This document shows, piece by piece, positions 12,545 to 23,965 of a stretch of DNA of 64,000 bases. The stretch covers positions 7,053,358 through 7,117,357 of the forward strand of contig JAJEKV010000052.1 of the NCBI GenBank assembly GCA_021234155.1. The letters run 5' to 3'. How positions within the stretch are numbered: the stretch's first letter is position 1; every line of letters begins with the position of its first letter. Source of the stretch: Isoetes taiwanensis. Lineage: Eukaryota; Streptophyta; Lycopodiopsida; Isoetales; Isoetaceae. Made by a program: the position numbers and the translations under genes. The notes under the pieces are model-generated. The model did not search any database and had not been told where the DNA came from. It saw only the letters and a list, made by a program, of their open reading frames with translations.

Positions 12545-13145
12545 CTGTGGTTACTCTGTCATAATCTTTGGCAAGGAGGCCAGCCATATCCAAAGATCTG
12601 TGATAAACAAACCCCTTTTACCATATTTCGTCTGCTTTTTCCATCCCTGTTCTCATTTAGCCTACCTAAGAGCTTTACGATTTCCTGTATTTCGGATTTG
12701 CAGGGGGTTTAACCCTATTTGATTTGAAAGACGGCCCAAAAATGGGGTTTTAAGAATCTGTGTTCTTTTTTCATTGTGTTGTTGTGGTTGGACGGAATAA
12801 AGTTATTTTTGTTTCAGTTGTATAAGGAGCAGAGTTTCAGGAAGAAGGCTACTGGAATAGTTTGGTTTCTCAGCTTGTTTTCTTAATGATTTTTCTACTG
12901 CAATCTGTCAATCTTTTTATCCACCGGCTGCATATGTTAGTTTCCTGTTGTTCTATACTCGGTCTTCTTTGGCAGCAGACGATGAAGGGTTCAGAATCTT
13001 TAGCAAAGGGGCCAGCCAAATCCAGGGGCCTGTGATAAATCAAGCTCTTTTATCCTGTCTCATCTGCACCTATTACTATATATGACCTCATCTAACCTAC
13101 CGAAGGGCTTCATGGTTCCTTTATTTCGGATTTGCAGACTTTCGA
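12545..13145 (+). repeat. Tandem duplication inside the 3' part of the coiled-coil locus
   Basis: A block beginning AATCTTTGGCAAGGAGGCC, passing through GTGATAAA and ending TATTTCGGATTTGCAG (12556-12703), recurs at about 12993-13139. Between them, the terminal segment GATTTGAAA-CGGCCCAAAAAT also occurs twice (about 12510 and 12720). The ends resemble intron acceptors (TTTGCAG). The intact copy at 14.6 kb lacks this insertion. Confidence 0.65.
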
Positions 13146-13830
13146 ACTCCAGATTCGAGCAGGTAATATGCCGAGATCGTGGGCCGGTCGATCTCCAGAC
13201 CTGTGCAAACAAAAACCTAGCTATTTTCTGTTTTGGTTTTTTTTTCATTCGTAAGTTTCTTTGTTTTGCCCTCAATTAACCCTAACGTTTTTCTTGCTTT
13301 CATATTTTAAGACTCATAGATGCCTATGTATATGTTGATATTTTGAATGTATTTTAACAAGGCATAACGACTCTTAAATGATCATTTAATCAACTCAAGT
13401 GAACTAACGGGATGAGACCACTATTTTGCAAGTGTTCTACGGGGCCAGTTATAATCTTGATAATGGGTTTACTGCTGGTTGTATGATATTATGGCTCGAA
13501 CGGTGTTTTACGTGTCTACATATGGTTGCTTCTTGTGTCGGTGGTAGGCAGAATGGTTTGTTTTCCTTTGAGCTTTGTGTCCCCTAACTCTATGTCCAAC
13601 TTGCATCTAAGATTTTTTTGCCCATTTTCTCTATATCATTATTGGTCATGTGTTCATGTTCACTAAGAGTCCGTTTCCTTTGGGATTTCTGAAAATTATG
13701 TGGCCTTCTGTGGTACTCTATGTTTTAGAAATTTTCATTGCTTATGAACATCTTCTAGCCTCTTGCTCTTGGCCGAGCTTAATTGGATTGCATCGTTCTG
13801 CCTCTTCTTCAGCAGTCTTGTCTGTGTTTT
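12921..13830. other. Stretch without a gene beyond the duplicated block
   Basis: Apart from the second duplicated block ending near 13140, I see only T-rich sequence with short overlapping frames. Confidence 0.4.
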
Positions 13831-14030
13831 CCCATAGTAGTTCTAGAAATGATGTTTTCCTTTGTTTCACCGAATAGAAGGAAAACAAGGTTCTAGAACT
13901 ACGATACAGTTAGCAGTTAGTTATTTTTGTCATTTTCCTAGTGCTCTATTTAGTATCTTGGCGTCCCTTTCTTTCTTCATCAGCTCTCATAGCATCTCCT
14001 TCCTTCTCCCTACGGTTTGGCCCACCCCCC
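13831..14030 (+). repeat. Third copy of the coiled-coil locus 5' flank (inverted relative to 15.2-15.4 kb)
   Basis: AACAAGGTTCTAGAACTACG, ACAGTTAGCAGTTAGTTA and CATCAGCTCTCATAGCATCT recur in inverted orientation at about 15240-15420. The similarity stops at a run of C residues near 14023, so no ORF follows here. Confidence 0.75.
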
Positions 14031-14069
14031 CACCCCTTCGCCTGCTTATATGACTTGTTTGTAAACTAA

Positions 14070-14200
14070 CACTTTGTTGGAGGCCTTGTGCCTAGTTGGA
14101 GGCCTAGTGCCTGGTTGAGGCCTGTGTGCCTGGTTGAGGCTTTTGTGCCTGGTTGGAGGCCCTAGTGCTTGGTTGGAGGCCTTCGTGCTTGGATGGCCTT
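14070..14200 (+). repeat. Minisatellite, about 20-bp GCCTGGTTGGAGGC units
   Basis: About six imperfect units of the form GTGCCTGGTTGGAGGCCT in tandem. Any frame through it yields only a repeat peptide. Confidence 0.75.
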
Positions 14201-14634
14201 GGTGGCTTTTGGTTCATCTTTCTTGTGAATGCAGGGTTTAGCGTGGCTTTTTGGAAGAGAGCTTTGGATTCGAAGCACAAGATGAAGATCAATGGAGAAG
14301 ACAATTCAAACATGTTTCGTCTTTGGCAACTTCATTGCTGTAATGTATTCTTGATTTATTACAGGTCTCTGGATTTGGCTAGCTCTTTGCTAATGATTCT
14401 GAGCCATTCATCGCCCGCTGCCAAGGTAGATCAAGTATGAAACAATAGGACATCAACACATGCAGCCAGCCAGTGGACAGAATTATTGACAGTAGAAAAA
14501 ACGAAGAGAAACAAGCTGAGAAACAAAACCATATCCAGAACCTTCTTCCTGAAACTTGCTTCTTACACAGCTTAAGAAAAAAATCTTATTCCGTCCATCC
14601 ACAAACCACACCATAAAACAAAGAACATAGATTC

Positions 14635-15147
14635 TTAGAGCCCCATTTTTGGGCCATTTTTCAAATCCAGCAGGGTTAAATCCCCCATTTCGTAGAACTC
14701 TGCAACTCTTGGCCCCTCCCTATCCCTCTTCCTGTTAGAAATCAAAGAATTACCTCTATCGATGATGGCTTTGGCTGCTGCATCCAGGGTCTTGCGCATC
14801 TGCAAATGGCGCTCCAAATCCGCAAAATAGTCTTCTAATTGATTCATAAAATCAAACTGTTTTATGTTTTCGTGAAATTTCAAGAGAGGGGCTCTTGCCC
14901 TCCTATTCTTTTGTTGGATCTCCTCCTGCAGAGAGGAAATCCTGGACTCCAAAGCCACAACTGTTTCTGCTTTAGTGTCGCTGAGAAGATCTAACCTAGC
15001 CTGCAACCGATTCTCCAAAAGGTCGTTCAGGTTTTCTAACTTAGCTTCCAACCTGCCCTCCATGGCTTTAAACCAAGCCGGAATCTGCTCAGAAGAATCC
15101 GATGCATGCCTCTTCCTAAGCTTTGTCACAGCAGACCTTGGGGCCAT
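14635..15147 (-). CDS. 170-aa charged coiled-coil protein, unknown function
   Basis: Intact ORF from ATG at 15147 to TAA at 14635. The N-terminus is basic (MAPRSAVTKLRKRHASDSSE). Residues 25-135 are helix-forming with leucine spacing typical of coiled coils (AMEGRLEAKLENLNDLLEN, ISSLQEEIQQ, NQLEDYFADLERHLQ), followed by a basic patch (NRKRDREGPR) and a C-terminal DLTLLDLKNGPKMGL. I do not recognise the family; it could be a small host gene or a protein carried by a transposable element, since a broken copy lies 2.3 kb away in opposite orientation with shared 5' and 3' flanks. The start is supported by conservation of the ATG and its upstream sequence in the other copy. Confidence 0.6.
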   Translation of the reverse strand: MAPRSAVTKLRKRHASDSSEQIPAWFKAMEGRLEAKLENLNDLLENRLQARLDLLSDTKAETVVALESRISSLQEEIQQKNRRARAPLLKFHENIKQFDFMNQLEDYFADLERHLQMRKTLDAAAKAIIDRGNSLISNRKRDREGPRVAEFYEMGDLTLLDLKNGPKMGL

Positions 15148-15419
15148 AGCAAGCAGCGTGGATGCACCGGAAGCAAGCTAAAAGACTAAGCAACTGAGAA
15201 GAAGGAAGGAGCCAAACCGAGAAGGAAACAAGAAAGGCCAAACCATAGGAAGAAGAGAGGAGATGCTATGAGAGCTGATGAAGAAAGAAAGGGATGCCAA
15301 AGCTCCTAAATAGAGTACTAGAAAATGGCAAAAAGTAACTAACAGCCAACTGTATCGTAGTTCTAGAACCTTGTTTTCCTTCTATTTGGAGAAACGAAGG
15401 AAAACATCATCTCTACTAT

Positions 15420-16140
15420 AGAAGAGTTGGATATATTGCTCGTGAATATCTCGTTAAGCGTTCAAATCACTCGAACAACTTCAGAGGCTGGTCCAAGTAG
15501 TAGGAGTCTCTCGATGGTTGGTCGCCAAATCTTAGACTCCTTCCATACATAATGAAGGATTTATTCCATCTGATAAGGTCAGTAAGGAATTTTTCATCAC
15601 CATATCAAAAGGTTGAATGCATTGGCAACTTGATGATAGCACAAATGCTTGATTTATGGTTACTGTATTTGCTTCTAAGTATACCATCCCTAGAAGCACG
15701 GTGAGCATCCCCATTTTGTTGGTTAAGATTGATGGATGTGATATCTCCTCGGGCAATCACAAACTATATTACACTTCTGGGGCCTTGTTTGAAGGAGCTT
15801 CTTGTAGCAGTTCCTTCAATCTCATCACTAGCTCACATGTGCCATTAGTTTTAGGTCTTCCTTTATTCTAGTTTGCATAACTCATAGCTTGATTGGCACT
15901 CTAGATCATTTTGATTTATTGATTTTATAGTTCTAGTTCCAGTTCATCTGCAGTCATGCCTCCGTGCCAACATCTACTCCAGTCCGTGCAGCATCGTAGG
16001 CTCATGATTTTGCGTTGTTCATGTTCTAGTTCTTGCTCCTGCTCTTGCTCCAGTTCTATAGACACATTGATACATGTGGTCTCTTGGATATTGTACTTGA
16101 GTGTTTCATGAAAGTTATGTCTTCACAAAAAAGTATATGT
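15420..16140. other. Intergenic stretch, no gene recognised
   Basis: Short antisense-overlapping frames at 15532-15871 without motifs, then a TTCTAGTTC/TTGCTCC-rich stretch near 15920-16060. Confidence 0.4.
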
Positions 16141-16164
16141 CAAGATGGAATAGGAAGGAAATGC

Positions 16165-16350
16165 TAATGATCGTGACACAGGGGTGAAAGAGAGGTGCCC
16201 TCTCTTACCTACACTATTTGGGATCTATATAGACGCTCTCCAAGAGTTCATAAGGAAAAAGCAGAGAGACACACATGCACCAACTTTGGGGGAAACTAAG
16301 GTACCAATCATGTTGTATACAGACGATCTTGAGTATGATATCCACTAGAA
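16165..16350 (+). pseudogene. LINE reverse transcriptase fragment, family 2
   Basis: Reads DTGVKERCPLLPTLFGIYID, then VPIMLYTDDLEYD: the RT motif GVKQGCPLSPTLFGLYID and the catalytic YADD box (here YTDD) of a plant LINE family. Its upstream RT part corresponds to the fragments at 59.9 and 63.7 kb. No start, no tail; a relic. Confidence 0.75.
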
Positions 16351-16532
16351 ATAGAGGAATGCCCTCACGGCCATGTGGACATTCAAATACTATACTATTC
16401 TATTCTATTTTATTCAAAAACCTTCCTGTAAAACTAAAAGTCTATGTCTGAAGAGGACATTGGGTCACCGAGATATGATGCTTCAAATTTCGATTACCAA
16501 AAATTTTCACAATATAAACTATTACTCATAAC

Positions 16533-16787
16533 ACTTATAATATAATCCCCTCTAAAACCCCTTCTTGTCTGGGTGCATATTCAAACGAGGGGCGCCTTCG
16601 GGCATCGAGAGCTGTTGAATGGGCTTATTTATGCCTTACTTTAGGCTGTAGATAGCGATCCTTTGTTTGTGGGGTGTCAATTTGATACATGTATTGTACA
16701 ATTGAAGAAAAAGAAAAATAGAGGTTTTTGCCCTCGTTTGAATATGCAACCAAACAAAAGGGGTTTTGTGGGGATTATATTATAAGT
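16533..16787. mobile_element. MITE with about 58-bp terminal inverted repeats
   Basis: The outer 18 bp are a perfect inverted pair (ACTTATAATATAATCCCC at 16533-16550, its complement at 16770-16787). Pairing continues inward through AAAACCCCTT and GGTGCATATTCAAACGAGGG against CCCTCGTTTGAATATGCAAC. The 255-bp body has no ORF. It abuts a poly(T) run at 16788. A relative is found at about 60262-60575. Confidence 0.85.
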
Positions 16788-16850
16788 TTTTTTTTTTTTT
16801 TTTGAGAGAGAGTAGGAGTTGGTTTCATCATTAATTATAAAAATTCATAT
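16786..16850 (-). mobile_element. Poly(A) tail of a minus-strand retroposon
   Basis: About 18 T residues on the plus strand are followed by GAGAGAGAGTAGGAG. Read on the minus strand this is a transcript end with a poly(A) tract. It directly precedes the minus-strand LINE C-terminal fragment at 17.2-18.2 kb and is probably its 3' end. Confidence 0.5.
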
Positions 16851-17199
16851 ACAAAGCAACATGCATGCTTATAGAAGCCAAGGCATGATGAAAGAAAGTA
16901 TAGTGTGAAACCACTATATAAAGTATCAGAGCCTAAATAGATACTATATTTCAGTTATATCCAAAAATAGAGTAAAATGATAACTAAAGAATATATCAAA
17001 AAAACCTCAGCATTCAGAGCAGCACTCTAATGTTGTCTCATTGGCTTACAGAAACTTATAAAGATCCGTAGAAATTGTCAGCCGTTGTTCTCAATTCCTG
17101 TACACAATACATTCCAACCAAAATAGTGAAGCAAGGTAGAAATTTAGATTAGAGCACACCATTAGGGGAAAAATCTGGAATGTAAAGAAATATCTCAGT

Positions 17200-18170
17200 T
17201 CACTCAAAAGAGGCTCCATGGGCAAATCAGAGATCTATGGCTCACTGAAAAAGATAGAATTGAAATAAGCATTAAAAGGATCAGTTGTCCCAAATGTATA
17301 GGATTTGGCAGGCCAACTATTATTGTAAAAGGGACGAAATGTATCCACATCTCCCAAGAGTATGAGTAGTGATCCATTGACATCCGCAATTTGCTTATGA
17401 TTATAGTACATCGATCTATATCTTAACAATTGCCTTTCTGTTAAGCTGAAATGGGTGTTGAATAAGAGCCCCATAAAGAGTGAACCTGGATAACCTCTCT
17501 GCAGAAAATGGCAGCCCATAAGTCTTCACTATCCTTATCATAAGGAGCCAAGCCAACCCTCATCATATTTCATTCCATTGGAGTTGCCAAATTGTTCTCA
17601 AACAAACCATCAATAGTAGATTCACAAAAAGGAGACTATATGTCAAACTTGCTTTTCCGTTCTCCTCGCAGGAACTCAAGATATTCTAGGATCATTAGAG
17701 AAGAAAATATTAGAATCCACCACACTTAGATTTGAAGCAAACATATCAAAACAACCTCTGTACTCTCAATATATGAATCCCATTTCCTGTCATAGTTAGT
17801 ACCATATCTCTTTTTATGAGCAGTAGCAAGAGTTTCAAAATCAAATTGAAAATGCAGGTTAATCCAAAATATAGAAAGATTTTTATTCTTATACAAAACA
17901 CGATTTCTTGATTTCTAGATACTCCAGTGAGGAGAATGAATAATACATTTAGGAATTTGTCATTGGATTGAATAAGAGACAAAAGATCCTGATTATAAGA
18001 GATGCCAAATTTATTACTTATCCAAGACCAGAAACCATTAAGCTTATTGCAGAAGAAGATATGACTCATAGTTTCATCATGATTACCACAGTGCATAGGG
18101 CAACTAACGAAAATATTAGGACTTCTCCTTGATGAGAGTAATGGTTTATGTTGTGAAAAATTTTTCGGCC
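17200..18170 (-). pseudogene. LINE C-terminal fragment with zf-RVT domain
   Basis: On the minus strand, sequence around 18096-18000 reads MHCGNHDETMSHIFFCNKLN then GFWSWISNKF: the zinc-binding zf-RVT motif (CxxC..E(T/S)xxHxFxxC) found after the RT of plant LINEs. A second open piece (17519-17235) follows in another frame and probably belongs to the same C-terminal tail. A poly(A) tract lies about 400 bp further on. Frameshifted and 5'-truncated. Confidence 0.65.
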
Positions 18171-19566
18171 CCTTCGGAACCTTAAAAAAATAATTGTAGA
18201 CGTTAAAATCAAGGAGAGCAATTAATATTATGGGATAAAATGATCATTCTCAATATAAAGAATATAAAACAACAGTCTAGGACTTTTGAAGCACTAAAAT
18301 GTAGTGGTGATAAAATAATAACCATATAAATTGCATTTAGTCATAGATCCTTGGTTTCGCATGGCCAGCCAACATAATGGATAAGTAAATAAGTAATTGA
18401 TAAGGACACATGTACATCCAATCGCACTGCATCGTTCAATTGCATGATGCACCTGTAAATGCATTGTGGATCCAATTGCATGATGCACCTTCATATAATC
18501 ATGCCCTGAGTGTAAAAAGGAATGCAAGATGCAATTAAAAATAGGCATTTCCAGATGTATATTTAATTTGCACGCAATTTTCCATTCCAAGATGAATGGA
18601 CTAGAGTTGTGACATCACATAATGGTCGAATTAAAACAGAAGCTTCCTAGAGTTGCAAGAAAAACTGGATTTTGTTGCATCCCCCTATTTGAACCTTAGA
18701 TAGCTCCATCCAAATATGAAAAATTATTGAGACATAATATTCTACTAACTTGGAGCGCCTTCGAACATGTTAATCTAGATAAATTTGATGAGGCCCAACT
18801 CCTTGATGTAGTAGAAGGGCTTCAGCTAGATATTGACAGTAAATATAAGAATTTGGCACCGATATATCAATCTCTGCAAGTAGCGAGCATTAAAAGGGCT
18901 GAAAAAAGGTAGGAACAGTAGTAGTTGGTTGCCCCTTTATGTAGTAGACATGCCTTTTTTTTGTTTATGATCCGAAGCTATGGCTAATTTACACTATGAA
19001 ATCCTGTCTTTCAACCTTGGCCCTTCTGTGCAAGCATAGTACATCCCAAATCTGCAGATAATAGCCCCAAAATGAAAACTCAATTGGAACTCCCACTAGA
19101 AGCCAAAATGCTCTTCTTTAGCTCAAATGCTAAACCTTAACATGCATGATCTCGATGTTTGCATATCAAAATTTCGAGCAATACAAAATACATGTTGAGA
19201 AACCATTAGGATATTCCATAAAAATTCATTCAACCTTATGTGCACTCTAGATGTGTGCATTAGTACATCCACTCGAACACACCATAAATTATAGAAAAAT
19301 CATATTGAAAAGCATACAAAAATACTAAAGCAAAAGCAAACCCCATGTTATTCTGCTAGATATTTGTTCCTTCTACCTCTTTTTACAAACCTCGCAGAAA
19401 CCTAAGGTATGGTTGCCCTCTATCTCAACTTGCCCATGTCGGTGTGATCAAAGGTCCCGTTAGCACCTTGCAAGCTCCCTCCCCCCCCCCACCGCGGCAA
19501 GATGGGTTCAATATCCATATGCATGGCCTCGAGACCACATAGGATATAAGTTCCTATCACAACACG
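18171..19566. other. Intergenic stretch, nothing recognised
   Basis: AT-rich with short frames, GCATGATGCACCT repeated at 18442 and 18478, and a run of C residues near 19480. This is the left flank of the chromovirus insertion. Confidence 0.5.
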
Positions 19567-19571
19567 TCATT
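19567..19571. repeat. Target-site duplication TCATT (left)
   Basis: TCATT immediately precedes the left LTR and is repeated exactly at 36395-36399 after the right LTR, as expected for a Ty3/gypsy integration. Confidence 0.95.
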
Positions 19572-21071
19572 TGTGACGTCCCCTACTCGTATACGATGCC
19601 CGCACCGTATACAAACAAGAGTTCATCCCCCATACCAGCTCTATACTGATACAGGGCCCTCCACATATCACTGTGACCGTACTGGGTCCCCAGTGGGAAG
19701 AGTGAAGGGGTCATTTTACCCCGTCTCCCTCAGGGCCTACCTAGCTGCGGAAGCGTAAACATACATGTCAGTAAACAATATCATCACATATCCACCTCGA
19801 AGGGTGGTCTATCAACATCTGCATAGACAAAGGTCAGCACAAGACATATGGGAATCCTACCCAAGGCTCAGACTCGAAGGGATGACTGACGGCTTGGGTC
19901 TCCAGAGTTCATTGCAAACAGAATTCATGGCAATGGATTTGGCTGGCATAAGAACATGGCTTCGGGTTGTCCGCTCCATCCGCCCCTCCTGTGCACACTT
20001 TACAGAGTAGGCTGAAAAGTGTTGGGACCTGACTATAGCCCGCCGGATGCATAGCCAAAGGGGCTATTCCTGGGTTGCATCTCCCCAGTTCCGATGGGGC
20101 AGGTAGGGATCACTCCCTCCAGAGATCTACATGCTGACTCAAGGTGACTAGAGGGCCATTGCCCTTATTCGACTGAACCCACTGGAAAGTGTACACCACT
20201 CCACGGGTGTCGAGCCCATGCCTTGCCCGCACTCAGTGGCAAGCCATTAGACCTAGTCACAATGATCCCCGGTAGGCCTTACACACCAGAGGGATCGCTC
20301 AAGAGTCAGAACACGAACCTCCTTCTTAGCCAGTCTGGCCCCTTCACCCACAACCAGGTGTGGTTCTTGTACACAGGCCGAATTTACAGTGTGCTAGAGA
20401 GGCTAATCTAGGAGCATCTACTACCAAGCTTGAGGTCTCTACCCCCCTTCCCAATACAAGGAGTTCACAGAGATACATCATCCATATACATCACAGAAGA
20501 ACTAAAGAACTAGATCTAATCTATATCATAGAGTTAGGTTCTTTAGTTAGAGTCTGGTATCTAGAGATCTAAGTGGCTACTATGGGCAATTTAATAGGCT
20601 AAACCTACTGTTACAATGACTGGAAGACGGTTTAGGCTATTAAATTGACTAAATACCTGATCCTTGGCTCGCTCCTCCTGCTCTGAGTTCGACCATCCTG
20701 CTAAACTGCTTGAATCAAGGAAAACTAATGGTGCAATTCGCTTCGACGGAGTCTGGGAGGCGGTTTTGACTCCTGGGGCAGCCAAAACAGAGCTCTAGAA
20801 CCCTATGGACGAAAATGGGCATGTGGGATAATTGGGAATGGCCCACTTGCAGGTGGCATAAATGTATCTACATGGAAAGGTGTGCACCTTAATAAATGTG
20901 CACATTGGTAAATGTGCACATTAATAATAAATGCACATACCTTGCAAGTTGCCCCCTAGGGGCTACTGATCTGGCTACACGTCGGCGTACATGTCAGTCG
21001 GGGTGGCGTGTACGCGTGACGAGGCAGTACAGTATACGCCCTGGGGCCGTATACTGTGCTGGAACGTCACA
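19572..21071 (-). repeat. 3' LTR of the chromovirus (1500 bp)
   Basis: Begins TGTGACGTCC and ends GGAACGTCACA. It matches 34821-36394 along its whole length; most differences are in the first 120 bp. It lacks a segment of about 65-70 bp and a shorter one of about 12 bp that are present in the other LTR near 36060-36175. GTATAC-containing inverted repeats lie near both ends (for example CAGTACAGTATACG and CGTATACTGTGCTG, 21025-21061). A stem CAATTTAATAGGCTAAACC / GGTTTAGGCTATTAAATTG lies at about 20588-20648. Open frames inside are not genes. Confidence 0.95.
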
Positions 21072-21084
21072 TTCTCCCCACCTT
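21072..21084 (-). other. Polypurine tract
   Basis: On the minus strand AAGGTGGGGAGAA directly abuts the start of the 3' LTR (TGTGACG). This is the expected place and composition for the plus-strand primer of reverse transcription. Confidence 0.9.
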
Positions 21085-21949
21085 GAAATGATGCTGTCCG
21101 CAGCATCGTGGGTCTCCCCACCTTGGAATCCTCCTAACCTGCAATCAACCTGATGCATACAATGTACTACTATAATACTTACGCATTTATTAAGATTACC
21201 TTAAGATAATATTTCTAGAACATTATTACGCCATTATCTTCTGAAATAACTTATCAATTCGTAACATCATTAAAATAAGTTACTCAATAATTTTCTTATC
21301 ACGCAATTTAGTTTATCAAAATTTCAATATTTCATATATATACTTAACGTGCGAGGTACTCTTCGTTTCTTGCAACACATTCCAACAAAATTTGTGTTGC
21401 AAGTCTTCGTAGCTCGACCTCCTTGCCCTCCGGAGTGCTCTATTGGCCTGCAGGTCGACACTACGTTAGTACCATTTTAATTATTAATAAAATTTTGGTT
21501 ATATGGTGACCACCCCACCTATCTACATGAATGCATGGCTAATCTCCCGGCGTAGGAAGAGGATGATTCTTCCATCGTGGCCGCGGGGACAGTGCCTATA
21601 ATGCCTATATGGCGCTCATGCCTACACCTTTAGTTGCCTAGTGTGGAGGATAGGTCCTTCCCGTATATGGGGCGTGAAAGCCAGATTCCTCCTATCAATG
21701 CATATATGGGGCTAGAGGTGCTTTTCCTATCAATGCATTCCTCAATGACCTCCTTTCTCTCGAGGTCGTCTACTTCCGTGGGACAGAAGGAGACTTTCTA
21801 ATCTACCTTCCACTCATCCAAGCGGAAACGCGGTCATGCCTACATCGACATTACACCACGCCCTAGAGATCACCGTAGTGGTCTCATCATTGCAACTCAT
21901 ACCTAGCATAGGTTGCATGCGTAGATTAATCTTAACTACACATAGAATT
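21085..21949 (-). other. Non-coding 3' region of the chromovirus
   Basis: Between the chromodomain and the polypurine tract. No open frame with motifs seen; probably the 3' untranslated region. Confidence 0.5.
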
Positions 21950-22174
21950 AATCTACACAAATCGACATGCCTGAGCCGATTTCTTCGGAGATGACCTTGC
22001 CGTCCCATTGCTCCATAAACTGTGGGTACTGCTTTAATAGATCCTACTTAAGTACCCACGTCGCGTCTTCCACCGGCAAGTGTTTCCACTTCACCAAATA
22101 TTGGAGAAATTCTGATCTCTTTGTTTTCTTGAAGGCTTTATCAAGAATCAATTCTGGAACTATTTCCAGCTGCT
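21950..22174 (-). pseudogene. Integrase C-terminal chromodomain
   Basis: On the minus strand: EEQLEIVPELILD, then FLQYLVKWKHLPVEDATWV, a stop (22044-22046), then DLLKQYPQFMEQWDGKV. This is the chromodomain of chromoviral integrases (family pattern: P..IL..R......yLVKWkg....eaTWe......fp.....f), which targets integration by reading chromatin. The stop sits in the middle of the domain, so this copy cannot make it intact. It is separated from the integrase by the 707-bp retroposon at 22183-22889; the frame before that insertion leads naturally into EEQLEIV. Confidence 0.85.
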
Positions 22175-22182
22175 CCTCCGTC
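22175..22182. repeat. Target-site duplication of the retroposon (copy 1)
   Basis: CCTCCGTC on the plus strand, next to the poly(T) run, repeated exactly at 22890-22897. Confidence 0.8.
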
Positions 22183-22889
22183 TTTTTTTTTTTTTTTTTT
22201 TTTTTTTGAAGGCAAGATATTTTTATTTTTATTAATAGTATGTAATAAATACATTTATTTAAGGCTCCCAAAAGCCAGATGCCTAACCGTGTCAACACGG
22301 GTGCTCAAAAGCCCAAGTGTGGAGATAGAAAACAAGCATCATTCCAGAAGTTCATCAAAAGAAAATATCCCATGATGTATGAAGATGCTGCCACCTGAAA
22401 AACCTCCCGAAAATACTGGTAGACAAAAGTAGAGATGAAGGGGTGTCTCCCCGCGCGTTAACTTGGCCCCAAACCCACATCTGCAAAAGGATACAACAGG
22501 AAGACTGCTTACTCTTTTCCTGCTGTACTAGGAGATAAGTAGTCTCACCGTCTTCTCCAAATGCCGATGACTTCTAGAGGCCTCCCCTTTGGGGTCCCCA
22601 AAGGGTGGTCTACTACTTCTGTCTCTACTTTTAGTCACCTGCTTGGGCATCATCATCATTATACTCAACCAACCAGCAAAACTGATAAGCAGCAATGAAT
22701 GCATTTGGCCCTCCCGATCCATATGCCTCTGGATTTTCCCTTAAGCATGGCCTTCTTTCATGATACTGCCTCCTGCAACCACACCCTTCTTCTTGCTGGG
22801 ATAGAAGTGAGCCAACATGAAAAGCCAAACTCTTTCCAAGGTACAAAATATTAAGGCTTTCAAAATCTGTTAGACTCAACACCAAATGG
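22183..22889 (-). mobile_element. Poly(A) retroposon inserted in the chromovirus (LINE end or retrocopied transcript)
   Basis: A 707-bp insertion on the minus strand, flanked by an 8-bp duplication, ending in about 25 A residues preceded by AATAAA-type signals (TTAAATAAATG, TTAATAAAAAT). Its 5' portion is open in frame from the upstream integrase to a stop at 22631 (pieces: LNILYLGKSLAFHVGSLL, AYGSGGPNAFIAAYQFCWLV, DDDAQAGD). I do not recognise this peptide. It is either a 5'-truncated LINE tail or a 5'-truncated copy of a cellular mRNA (C-terminus plus 3' UTR). Being inside the chromodomain region, it is younger than the host element. Confidence 0.75.
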
Positions 22890-22897
22890 CCTCCGTC
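22890..22897. repeat. Target-site duplication of the retroposon (copy 2)
   Basis: CCTCCGTC, identical to 22175-22182; together they bracket the poly(A) insertion. Confidence 0.8.
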
Positions 22898-23965
22898 ATT
22901 TCCAACAACGTTGGAGTGTCCAAGACTTCGTCTGGATTTGGAGTATGCTTGGAAGACCTTATGAATCTTTAGGTGTGCTGGTAGGTCTAACTTGTAGGAT
23001 TGATTACCTACTCTCTTGACTATTCTGAAAGGTCTAGCCCACCTTGGAGCAAGCTTCTTACAATTTCCGATGCGGAGCTTCGCCTGCTTCACTTTGATTT
23101 TGAGCCACACGCTGTCGCCAACTTCGAACTCCCTGACTGTCCGATGCTTGTCGGCGATGCTCTTTTGTCGACTCCTTGCTGCCAGAAGATATCCTCGAAC
23201 TTCTTCCACTAGCTGCTGCATGTCGGCCAACATCTGCTGCGAAACCTCTACTTTTGACACGGGATTGTGCCAAGTGTCTGGAGTTAGGCACTGGTAGCCG
23301 TAATTGGTCATAAACAAAGACATTTGGGATGACTCCTGCTTGGTGCTATTATACGCAAATTCCACCAAGTGAATAAATTCTTCCCACATATCTTGCTTGT
23401 TCCAGACATAGTTTCGTAGCATATCCTCCAAAATCCTGTTGGTCCGCTCCGTCTGGCCATCCGTCTGGAGATGATAGGCCGTGCTCATGGATAGCTTCGT
23501 CTGAATTGTCGCAAAGAGGTCTTGCCAAAAGGCACTCATAAACTTCGGATCCCTGTCGGAGATAATCTCCCTTGGCATGCCATGAAGCCTGAAGATTTCT
23601 TTGGTGAAGAGCTTCGTTGTATCCATAGCGGTGTCTGTGGTCCTACAAGGCACAAAATGTGCCATCTTCGACAACTTGTCGACCACTACCATCAAGGCGT
23701 CCTTCCCTCTTACTGTCCTTGGAAGCCCTGTTATGAAATCCATGCTGATCACCTTCCACTTAGCGTTTGGCACCGCTAATGGCTCCAATGCCCCTGAAAT
23801 TCGAAGCTGCTCTGCCTTCGTTTGCTGACATAGCTGACATTCCTTGATGTAGCGAGCTACCTGCTTCTTCATTCCTGGCCAATAATAGCTGCTGCGCACT
23901 TTGAAATATGTCTTCATGAATCCTGCATGGCCAAGTCGCTGGAGAGCGTCGAAATTGCATTGCAA
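22898..23965 (-). pseudogene. Chromoviral integrase
   Basis: Minus-strand frame with a zinc-binding N-terminal region (YYWPGMKKQVARYIKECQLC), a catalytic core DDE: Asp in VISMDFITGLPRT, Asp in IISDRDPKF, Glu in QTDGQTERTNR, then the GPY/F-type C-terminal module (KLAPRWARPFRIVKRVG, YKLDLPAHLKIHKVF). It inserts element cDNA into host chromosomes. After HKVF the frame departs from the one leading into the chromodomain (a one-base shift near 22935), so the C-terminal tail is lost here. The N-terminal side joins the RNase H frame through another frame change near 23930. Confidence 0.9.

Noticed and set aside
19573..20785. Several open frames shared by both LTRs
   Set aside because: They lie wholly inside LTRs, have no motifs, and are duplicated only because the LTRs are.
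22548..22554. CCGTCTT as the far target duplication of the poly(A) retroposon, giving a 360-bp insert
   Set aside because: Its match to the near side relies partly on the poly(T) run; the 8-bp CCTCCGTC pair at 22890 is longer and also leads back into the chromodomain frame.
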